A DNA stretch of 64,000 nucleotides. It comes from Phoronis australis (lineage: Eukaryota; Phoronida; Phoronidae). Position 1 is the stretch's first letter. Each line of letters opens with the position of its first letter. Both the position numbers and the translations under genes were made by a program. Shown piece after piece: positions 58,301 through 64,000 of this stretch. Below the pieces are notes generated by a model. That model made no database searches. It saw only the letters and a list, made by a program, of their open reading frames with translations, and had not been told where the DNA came from. The stretch covers positions 863,874-927,873 of the forward strand of contig NMRA01000016.1 in NCBI GenBank assembly GCA_002633005.1, written 5' to 3'.

Positions 58301-61300
58301 AAAATATGAGGATAAGATTGATTGTCACTACATTTACAGTTTGGAGAAACATTACAAAAGTTATGCCTAAATTAGTCAGAATTGAGGAAATGACCACAAC
58401 CAAACTTCAACTTCCACATATGGTAACTTAGTCAAATTAAAGACAGAACTTAAGCCATAAATTTAAGTCTAACTTAAGATCATTTACCTGGAACGGACTT
58501 AGCGCAAATTTAAGTTTAACTTAATACTGACTAAAATTTAAGATTTGTCTTAGCTAAGTGAGTTTTCACAGAACGGGCCCTTCAATTATATTAGTGCTGG
58601 AGTTGCTTCCGAAGTCGTTCAATGAATGTTATCCCTGAGCAAATGTAAAAATTAAAATTTCATTTTATAGTTTTGAATTTTCTTGATCCTCACAAAGTCA
58701 GGACCTTCATTAACGTGCTCGCATGTAGTACGAGCACTGAAATGAAGTACGCATCAATAACTAGAAATAACCCGTTAGAAAATCAGAACTGTCGGGGATA
58801 TGAATTACCAACAACGGAATTTTTCTGACAACCATACATGTAGTTGGTATAGGTAAAAAGTAGCTGACGATGACGAGCAGAATGGGACTGAGTTTATAGT
58901 AAGTGAGAATGAAATTACCCCAAATAATGTTTATATTGTTATTTCTGATTACTAACTACATGTATGTTCGTTAACAACATTACATGTTGATCTACAAACC
59001 GAAAGAAGCATTGCACGAATTGATTAAAATTTATCTCCAGCAACTGCACAAAGATCCATTGTCACGTGAGACTGTACGTAAAAAAAATATTTTTGCAGTT
59101 GTCCTTGGACAGGAATGCACAATCGACCCCAGTCAGCCAGATTACCTATGCAAACCATCAATTCCTAACAGTGTGTGCGGGTTTAATAACAGTGAAGACA
59201 GCCACCCATCTTGCATATGCGAAGAATCCCACTATGAGTGGAACACCACGTCTTGTATCAGACGTAAGTAGAAGTGCTTAATGGAGACAAAAGTAGTTTA
59301 AAGTATGATTAAACGGACTAAAATTTCGTTTAGTATCCCGTTGTCGGTCTGTTTGACCTGGTAAAGGCTGTTAAAACAAAATCAGTCAACAATATGTGGT
59401 CACTGAGCTTAGCTCTACTGCACACGATGCCTATTTTTCAACCCAGGGCCTCAGTACAACGAATCATGTGACTCCACGCCTCCTTGCCGGAATCCTTTCA
59501 ACTGCACGACTGATGACGTATGTGGCTGTCCAGTCAACATGAAGGTTATGCACCAGAATAACAGCATTACGTGCGGTGAGTTGACTCTACCAACGACCAT
59601 GTCGACACACTTTGCGGGGAGAAATGTACCCGTCATTACATGTGGGTGAATGTTACGCACGTAAATGATATGCGGAAATTACAGTAATTAGTTTCAAACG
59701 GCGTAAATTAAGTTTAAGGACGTAAAGTAACCTTTAAATCCGGTAAAAATCACTTTGAAGGTGAATGATTAATCATATTTAGCGCAGGTTAACTTAAAAG
59801 GCGTAAATTCACTCTGAACATCGTAAATAAATTATTTGCAGCGTAAAGTCAATTTGTGTACGTAATTTACGTCTCCTGCGTAATATGATCGAAGAAACCA
59901 GAAACGAATGTCGTTCAGGTTTACATGTGCGTCGTTCCCTACACCGCTTATTTCAGAATTTAGTCACTGTATTTTCGCTGAATGACTCCTGTTGTTAAAT
60001 GAAGTGTACACAAAGTTTTGGAGCCCATCTGATTTTGATTCATTTGAATTCTTTTTAAGAGGCCGCTTGCGGCCGTGGCACCTCAATGTTTTCCTATTTT
60101 TACGAAACCGTGCAACCCTTATGTTTGGGGAAAGATCATCCGTTGTTTGAATCAACCGTCCCTCTTTCACAGCATTTTAATGATGTAACATCTCACATTA
60201 AGAGAACTCTTTTAGACAGGATCCTCTTTAGGCGGCCCGAGGCAATTGTCATTTAGCTCTTATAAATCCGGTACTGTCAGCTATTCCAGAGAGGAAGTAG
60301 ATAAATTTTAAACTGGTCAAAAAAACGAGACATGTTCACGTGAAGCACAGCAACATCAAGACAAGCAGCCCAAGCAACCTTAAACAAAACAATTTAAAAA
60401 ATAGCATTGACCGCTATCGAAAGACTTGAAGTTTGAACGAGTTGAAGACCACTATTACATGTAGTTATGGCGATAAAAATGCTCAAAGGTTTTACCAGAG
60501 AATTCCACAAATAATATTATTTTTGAAGATAGCTGTAGGTAAATGTTGTAGAAGAGAAAATTGTTCCCTTGAGACTTGCACATGTAGATCAGATTGTCGG
60601 AGAGGTAATTGTTGAGGCCTAGTACAGTGTGCATGGATAACGGGTTAAGATGATAAAGGAATCTTTATGTATACGTGTAATGGCAATCGTAATCGTACAT
60701 GTATATTTTGGTCTAATCTCTACTCATAAACTGCAACAGGCTGCCACTCTATTGAATCAAAATTCACGTCAAAATATATCAGTCTGAAATTTTCTTATGG
60801 GGACCCCAGGCCCCCAGCAAAGTGTCCCATTGTTTTGGCACCCTGGAGGCCAAAAGCACGCCCAAACGCGTAACTCACGTAACATGTGTCACGTTTTCCT
60901 CGTAGATGGGTTGATACAGGTTATTACCGAAAGGTGCTGATAACTTTGGGTGCGACGATATACTGAAGACTGGTTCGGCAAGATAACCAGTTTATTGATC
61001 TCGACCGTATGTTTAGAATTTTTCTACTCCGAAAGCGTGCGGTGTATTGCCTATTCTATGCTCCAGCCAGTGCTGCGCAGTCTTCAGTTCCATGGGTCTC
61101 GTCAATGAAGCGCTATCTGCTACTAATCAAACAAAACAGTATAACAAAACTTTTTAAACTACAAGTAGTGTTAGTCTACTTCTGACAACTTATTCAGGTC
61201 TAAAAGTGACCCTTGCTCGTTAAACTTTGTTGAAATGTGGGTATACATGTAGCACTGAAGATTCTGGTGTCTGTCAGCAAACCCATGGCGGAGGAAACGA

Positions 61301-64000
61301 AACTGGTGACGACCACATGGACGAGGTGGCGTGGCGATTGGAAGGAACCTGAAATTCGGGCTCACGGGGGCAAAACTATGGCAAAGTCAAATTATTTTAT
61401 GTCCCTCTGAATATTTTACCTGGTTATGCGCCATTTAACGCATCATAACGAAGTCTATGTCACTGTCGACATGAGCCAAACGTGTGAGATGTGAGCGTGT
61501 TACACCTCATATAAGTTATTAAAATATAGGGAAATCAGTTAATAAATGAAGTAATCCTGTAATAAAAGACAAAAGACTGGAAAAAGGTGGAAATACATGC
61601 ACAGGGTAGCCAAATTTGCTGACGGTGGTGTGTTTTTCACGGGGGGGGGGCAAATAGGCCGTCCCGATGGCCTCGCTCTCAGTGACAAACTCCATCTTCG
61701 CCAATAAAGCTCTTTGCTAGTACACGCTGAATTGTGTTTTTACAGGTCTCAAACCTGGACGAAGCGGCTGCCTGCTTGAACCACACTACATCGAATGCGC
61801 TGACGTTAACTCTTTCTGCAACGGTTCCTTCTGTGCGTGTAAACCGGGGTACATCCTCAACAAAACAAGCGAAATATGCATAAAACGTAAGTATTCCAAG
61901 CTGAGGAACATACATGTATTGTATAGCCTTCATGTAGTTAAGTTCCAACTCCATGATGTGCTGGTTAGAAAACCTATGTGAGTGTCTCAGTTTGGAGAAC
62001 ACAGCTGTGAATCGATGTTCACTACATAAAGACCATGAAGAAATTCTGTGTTTTTGACATCTCAGTAAACTGAGAGCATAGAACAGTTCATTAGGTCTCA
62101 CTTAATTTCCCGAATGTTTGAGGCTTTACTTCAGAAACAGCTAAAGCAATTAGCAGAGTTACGTTTTACTTCGTGTTTACACTAATTAGCGTATAACTAT
62201 GGGTACTCTAACGAGGTTAATATTGAAAAAAATTGTAATTAATTACCTTCCCAGCTGTATATTCTGCTGGGCCAACCACCGTTTATCAAGGTGAAAACTT
62301 GAAGTTACGATTACACTTCTGTATTGAAAATCATTGAAAGTAAACTGCGTCTAGCTATTACTAAGATGTAGTTCAGTAAATACTCACAGCCTACTGTAAA
62401 AACAACGTACATGTACTGATCTGTAAAACTGGCAGATGATTTTTACAGGGATAGCCGCTGGAGGGAGTTGTCGGCATGTCCCTGACGGCTGCCAGTTTCC
62501 TGCAGGGTGTAATAACGTGACTCACCAGTGCGACTGTCCAAATGCCACAACCATTCTTGTTAAAGATGGTAAAAGCGCCAGTTGCCGTAAGTGCGCTCTT
62601 TTACATGTTATTTTATTATCGTGAAAACGCTCCTCATGTACTGCAAGGGTTGCATTTTCGGTCAGTCTCGAGTGAGATCTTACTGCTGTTGTAACCACAA
62701 CCTTTTGATGCCAAACTTCACAATGAGCACTTTCTAGTTTTGAAATTATTCGTACTGTATATGTACCCAATGTGATATTTTGGCGTTTCCCTTTTTTCTC
62801 GGTATTTGTGAAGCCTCCACTACTATTTAGTCTCACAAGAGCTACTACATGCAGTTAAACGATCTGTAGTAGACCTATCGCTGTTCAAACTGCAAACAAT
62901 AATTGCAGGTGGCATAGCTGCTTGTATGAAAACAAAGTCGCATTTTTCTATCGTTTATGCAAATCGCTAACTAAATCACAGCATTGTTGGAGAACCCATC
63001 TGGCCATCGACAACGGATGTCGTTGGTCGATACAAACAGCAGTATTGCTAGTAGTGTTGTCTGACTCATAGAACTCTAGCCCTGGAATGCCAACTGCGAT
63101 CTCGCAGCATCTGAGGTTGCGCCGAGCATGCGTGAAAGTTTCTTGCATTCGTTTGTTCCGGTGTGTGCACTTGCTAAGGAATTTACTGTCATTAAAACTT
63201 TTCGCAACTCCGCCTTTTCCAACCGAATTGCATAACATCTATATCAATAGAAAGCCCGTTGACAGTTCTTGATGATTATACATGTATCAGAAGCAAAAGA
63301 AAAATAATTTAATTCATAAATAATTATCATTTCGCATACCCGACTGGTTTAAAAATATTTTTTTTTATTCTAAAACCAAGGGTGTAACCAAAATGCGAAT
63401 TATAATAGCGTGTAATAGTAACATAAAAAGGAAATGAACCAGAGATGTTATATAATTGACTACTTCGGACATTAGGGAAATAATTTTAATGACAAAGATC
63501 TTAGAATGTGCATCCCTTACACTGGCTGTGGATAATTTAGTGAGGCATTCATCTAAAGTTATACATCTATATGCATTATAATTAATTGGACCTTTGGTGC
63601 CGTTTGATGCAATTATTCAGTAAAAAATCAGAATCCAATGACATTTATGAAAAATGCAATAAACTACACCAAGTATCTATCCCAAATTTGCAGGTAAAGG
63701 TTTTCTGGTAGATAAAAATGGGCAAATATTTGTCTGGCAACTTTGAATTGTACTTGGGATAGCTCATCACATTGCTTGTAGTGTAGCACTTGCCATCAAA
63801 GTTTAGAAGTAGGCTATTTTTTCAGAAAGGAAAAGTTAGAGATCTTTATACAAAATTGTATGTTACCGTTAAAAGAAACATTGGAACATAAACTGACCTG
63901 TATTGGGTGTTATCACATTGAACACCAGTGTGTCTATCGTTTTCATTACGATTGTTTACCACAATCTCAGTAATGTGATCATTATACTGTAACCACCTTC
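37231..64000 (+). CDS. Gene B: secreted protein of repeated cysteine-rich EB/EGF-like modules, 3' end outside the window
   Basis: Exons: 37231-37300 (signal peptide), 45658-45804, 48003-48161, 48691-48840, 49386-49541, 53132-53281, 53842-53997, 56665-56805, 57264-57398, 59099-59263, 59447-59575, 60539-60604, 61746-61886, 62449-62586. Together they give about 634 codons without a stop. All module exons are multiples of three with phase 1 on both sides. Most modules follow Cys-x(5-7)-Cys-x(6-10)-Cys-x(4-8)-Cys-x-Cys-x(2-4)-Gly-Tyr/Phe-Tyr/Phe-x(6-8)-Cys, close to EB modules or minimal EGF repeats. I cannot name an orthologue. No membrane segment is seen; one could lie beyond 64 kb. The coding region may be missing exons in the N gap at 51,568-52,169. 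Confidence 0.82.
37832..38008 (-). repeat. 3' LTR of the Gypsy element
   Basis: On the minus strand it starts TGTGACGTGATG immediately after a purine tract and ends near ATTCGTTATA. It aligns with 43,613-43,760 over most of its length with scattered substitutions and small differences near the AATAAA region. Length is 177 bp, short for a Gypsy LTR. Confidence 0.85.
38009..38021 (-). other. Polypurine tract of the Gypsy element
   Basis: The minus strand reads AGAAAGGGAAGGG directly before the TG of the 3' LTR, the usual plus-strand priming site of LTR retrotransposons. Confidence 0.75.
38169..39155 (-). pseudogene. Gypsy integrase remnant
   Basis: An HHCC zinc-binding region (QLHSTHIG ... 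CDTC) is followed by the catalytic core, with the first acidic residue in [13 protein letters not shown], the second in SDNGPQFSA and the third in [10 protein letters not shown] basic C-terminal part follows ([11 protein letters not shown]). In-frame stops separate it from the RNase H part near 39,156 and cut it between FAAK and NFVHNTSS at about 38,715, so it cannot make an intact enzyme. Confidence 0.9.
39156..41190 (-). pseudogene. Gypsy protease-reverse transcriptase-RNase H remnant
   Basis: The protease active-site motif [10 protein letters not shown] is at about 41,051-41,083. Reverse transcriptase blocks follow: [26 protein letters not shown] and [13 protein letters not shown]. At about 40,170-40,205 the expected catalytic two-aspartate box is replaced by a short deletion and frameshift. 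The next frame continues with [15 protein letters not shown] and [11 protein letters not shown]. RNase H pieces are [12 protein letters not shown], then another frameshift, then [10 protein letters not shown] stop lies upstream of the protease near 41,140. Confidence 0.9.
41211..42662 (-). mobile_element. 5'-truncated LINE inserted in the Gypsy element
   Basis: On the minus strand the insert starts within ORF2 at RVTVIKTLA, near the end of a LINE reverse transcriptase. It continues to a 164-codon open piece (42,104-41,610) with the C-terminal pattern [19 protein letters not shown] ... [13 protein letters not shown] ... NLCSF ... ETLSHLF. It finishes with AATAAA and a short A-run at 41,211-41,216. 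It splits the Gypsy sequence between the gag knuckles and the protease. AAAGAA-like bases flank both sides as a probable target duplication. Several stops lie in the 5' part. Confidence 0.85.
42640..43471 (-). pseudogene. Gypsy gag remnant with two zinc knuckles
   Basis: Capsid-like sequence [20 protein letters not shown] and [14 protein letters not shown] is at about 43,370-43,230. It is followed in another frame by [20 protein letters not shown], and then two CCHC knuckles at about 42,688-42,781: [12 protein letters not shown] and [14 protein letters not shown]. Frame changes and stops interrupt it. The 3' end is cut by the LINE insertion. Confidence 0.88.
43599..43612 (-). other. Primer-binding site of the Gypsy element
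   Basis: TGGTGGCAACGTGA follows directly after the 5' LTR end (…GTTACA) on the minus strand. TGG at this spot is expected for pairing to a tRNA 3' CCA end. I do not assign the tRNA. Confidence 0.65.
43613..43760 (-). repeat. 5' LTR of the Gypsy element, outer end missing
   Basis: It matches the 3' LTR up to about 43,760. The roughly 28 bases that should form the outer end (TGTGACGTGATG...) are absent and replaced by unrelated sequence. It contains AATAAA on the minus strand. Confidence 0.8.
43761..45094. other. Gene B intron 1 sequence, nothing recognised
   Basis: AT-rich sequence between the Gypsy element and the next repeat. It contains tacatgta words and short frames without domain or splice support. 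Confidence 0.45.
45095..45232. repeat. 'ggggctatagcccc' element, two arms
   Basis: A first unit (ggggggggctatagcccc, gtgctaggccgcacatgg) is followed by a second (gggggactgaggggctttag, cccccaccatttttt, gtgctgcgccgcccat). It belongs with 26,160-26,225 and 36,829-36,990. Confidence 0.5.
45658..45804 (+). CDS. Gene B exon: cysteine-rich module 1
   Basis: The acceptor is cttctcag at 45657 and the donor gtgggt at 45805; both boundaries are phase 1. The module reads [29 protein letters not shown] and ends KDC: six cysteines with the CxC-x-x-GYY signature of the repeat. Confidence 0.88.
46764..46826 (+). ncRNA. tRNA-like sequence, probably a SINE head
   Basis: The stretch ggtgtagtggtaaagcac resembles a polymerase III A box and gtcgtgagttcgggtct a B box, 31 bases apart as in tRNA-derived SINEs. 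The acceptor stem does not close, so it is unlikely to be a functional tRNA. Confidence 0.4.
46860..47063 (-). mobile_element. Inverted-repeat element with CAGTGGCGGATCTA end
   Basis: Minus strand: CAGTGGCGGATCTATGATAA followed by G-rich tracts and a G-rich or C-rich core, then AT-rich sequence. The right end is the same type as 2461-2616. The left boundary is approximate. Confidence 0.45.
48003..48161 (+). CDS. Gene B exon: cysteine-rich module 2
   Basis: The acceptor is cgttgcag at 48002 and the donor gtaagc at 48162; both boundaries are phase 1. Sequence landmarks are [37 protein letters not shown]. Six cysteines. Confidence 0.88.
48691..48840 (+). CDS. Gene B exon: cysteine-rich module 3 (duplicated type a, copy 1)
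   Basis: The acceptor is tctttacag at 48690 and the donor gtaagt at 48841; both boundaries are phase 1. Landmarks are [30 protein letters not shown] and KKCRV, with six cysteines. Its paralogue at 53,132 has nine residue replacements out of 49 and all cysteines kept. Confidence 0.9.
49386..49541 (+). CDS. Gene B exon: cysteine-rich module 4 (duplicated type b, copy 1)
   Basis: The acceptor is tcttcag at 49385 and the donor gtatgt at 49542; both boundaries are phase 1. Landmarks are [34 protein letters not shown] and TTC. The paralogue at 53,842 differs at five residues. Confidence 0.9.
51568..52169. other. Assembly gap, 602 N
   Basis: Undetermined bases directly at the end of duplication copy 1. 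One or more module exons may be hidden here. Confidence 0.99.
52170..53101. other. Gene B intron sequence after the gap
   Basis: AT-rich, without exon signals. It does not match the sequence that follows copy 2 (55,982 onward) by eye. Confidence 0.5.
53132..53281 (+). CDS. Gene B exon: cysteine-rich module 5 (type a, copy 2)
   Basis: The splice sites and phase are the same as at 48,691. It reads [33 protein letters not shown]. Most replacements lie in the loop between cysteines one and three. Confidence 0.9.
53842..53997 (+). CDS. Gene B exon: cysteine-rich module 6 (type b, copy 2)
   Basis: The acceptor is tcttcag at 53841 and the donor gtatgt at 53998. It reads [27 protein letters not shown]. 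It is in frame and phase 1 at both ends. Confidence 0.9.
56665..56805 (+). CDS. Gene B exon: cysteine-rich module 7
   Basis: The acceptor is tctttcag at 56664 and the donor gtaaga at 56806; both boundaries are phase 1. It reads [35 protein letters not shown]. This is the cleanest example of the EB/EGF-like pattern in the gene. Confidence 0.92.
57264..57398 (+). CDS. Gene B exon: cysteine-rich module 8, tandem acceptor
   Basis: It reads [33 protein letters not shown]. Two acceptors six bases apart (tag ending 57263, cag ending 57269) both keep phase 1, so the mature protein could gain or lose two residues. The donor is gtttgt at 57399. Confidence 0.9.
57776..58580. mobile_element. 805-bp inverted-repeat element with GGGCCCGTT ends, holding a LINE fragment
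   Basis: The left end reads GGGCCCGTTGCAAAAAACAG and then actTAAGTT motifs. The right end reversed reads GGGCCCGTTCTGTGAAAACTC and then repeated CTTAA motifs. Both arms are rich in acttaagt. The central 0.5 kb is foreign: it carries the 3' end of a LINE on the minus strand. Confidence 0.7.
57855..58372 (-). mobile_element. LINE 3' fragment nested in the inverted-repeat element
   Basis: On the minus strand a frame from about 58,372 to the TGA at 58,081 reads [20 protein letters not shown] and [20 protein letters not shown]. This is the cysteine/histidine motif at the end of LINE ORF2 proteins. It is followed by an AT-rich 3' region with AATAAA and a (TA)n tail at 57,858-57,876. Confidence 0.75.
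59099..59263 (+). CDS. Gene B exon: cysteine-rich module 9
   Basis: The acceptor is tttttgcag at 59098 and the donor gtaagt at 59264; both boundaries are phase 1. It reads [44 protein letters not shown]. The usual Gly-Tyr-Phe-Gly after CxC reads EESHYEW here. Confidence 0.88.
59447..59575 (+). CDS. Gene B exon: cysteine-rich module 10
   Basis: The acceptor is caacccag at 59446 and the donor gtgagt at 59576; both boundaries are phase 1. It reads [30 protein letters not shown]. It has three sequons (NES, NCT, NNS/NSI region). Confidence 0.88.
59655..59890. repeat. Degenerate 19-21-bp tandem repeat, consensus gcgtaaattaactttgaa
   Basis: About eleven units beginning cgtaaa or cggtaa follow one another, for example ggcgtaaattaagtttaag, gacgtaaagtaacctttaaa, ggcgtaaattcactctgaac and agcgtaaagtcaatttgtg. 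The spacing is near 20 bases with heavy divergence. Confidence 0.6.
60539..60604 (+). CDS. Gene B exon: 22-residue cysteine-rich mini-module
   Basis: The acceptor is gctgtag at 60538 and the donor gtaatt at 60605; both boundaries are phase 1. It reads [20 protein letters not shown] and then RRG: six cysteines in 22 residues. It keeps the frame between modules 10 and 12 but is half the normal size, and its acceptor is weaker than the others, so it may be optional. Confidence 0.5.
61746..61886 (+). CDS. Gene B exon: cysteine-rich module 12
   Basis: The acceptor is ttttacag at 61745 and the donor gtaagt at 61887; both boundaries are phase 1. It reads [34 protein letters not shown]. Confidence 0.9.
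62449..62586 (+). CDS. Gene B exon: cysteine-rich module 13, last one visible
   Basis: The acceptor is ttttacag at 62448 and the donor gtaagt at 62587; both boundaries are phase 1. It reads [32 protein letters not shown]. The following intron runs off the window. Confidence 0.88.
62587..64000. other. Gene B intron to the window edge
   Basis: No further exon is recognised before 64,000. AT-rich, with no clear element boundaries. Confidence 0.5.

Noticed and set aside
1-64000. CRISPR arrays, operons, ribosome-binding sites or a bacterial origin
   Set aside because: No direct-repeat/spacer structure; spliced genes and retrotransposons show a eukaryotic genome.

Overview
The window is eukaryotic nuclear DNA, most likely from a marine invertebrate deuterostome (amphioxus, hemichordate or echinoderm). 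I cannot decide among these. The evidence is small spliced exons in long AT-rich introns, exons of extracellular modules bounded by phase-1 introns, many short inverted-repeat elements, decayed LTR and non-LTR retrotransposons, and a high density of the short palindrome tacatgta. Almost none of the long open frames are genes; the real coding sequence lies in short exons that I found by splice signals, phase continuity and cysteine patterns.

Layout. 1-13.3 kb: no gene I can defend. It holds inverted-repeat elements, a dispersed repeat, and weak minus-strand exon candidates at 5.4-5.6 and 6.7-7.0 kb. 13.3-31.1 kb (plus strand): gene A, thirteen exons ending in a stop codon, encoding a single-pass membrane protein with sushi (CCP) - C-type lectin - two CCP - SUEL/rhamnose-type galactose-binding lectin - three CCP - transmembrane segment - cytoplasmic tail of about 70 residues. 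The frame stays open over 2208 coding bases. A further CCP exon at 26.46 kb is dead: it has the wrong frame and carries an inverted-repeat insertion. The true 5' end (signal peptide) was not found. 31.1-37.2 kb: no recognised gene; MITE-like elements, a G-rich run, a hammerhead-like motif and one orphan exon candidate.

37.2 kb to the right edge (plus strand): gene B. A signal-peptide exon at 37,231-37,300 ends in phase 1 and is followed by thirteen module exons, every one beginning and ending in phase 1. Each encodes a small cysteine-rich EB/EGF-like module; twelve are 43-55 residues and one is 22. No transmembrane segment or stop is seen, so the gene runs beyond 64 kb. Its first intron (8.4 kb) contains a degenerate Ty3/Gypsy element (37,832-43,760, minus strand) into which a 5'-truncated LINE has inserted. 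Two neighbouring exons plus their introns occur twice, near 48.7-51.6 and 53.1-56.0 kb. The copies differ mostly at amino-acid-changing positions with all cysteines kept. A 602-base assembly gap lies at the copy junction.

Taken together the region carries two head-to-tail genes for secreted or cell-surface modular proteins. Gene A has two unrelated lectin folds in one polypeptide and looks like a pattern-recognition or adhesion receptor. Gene B looks like a rapidly evolving extracellular repeat protein. A shared immune role is inference from domain content only.
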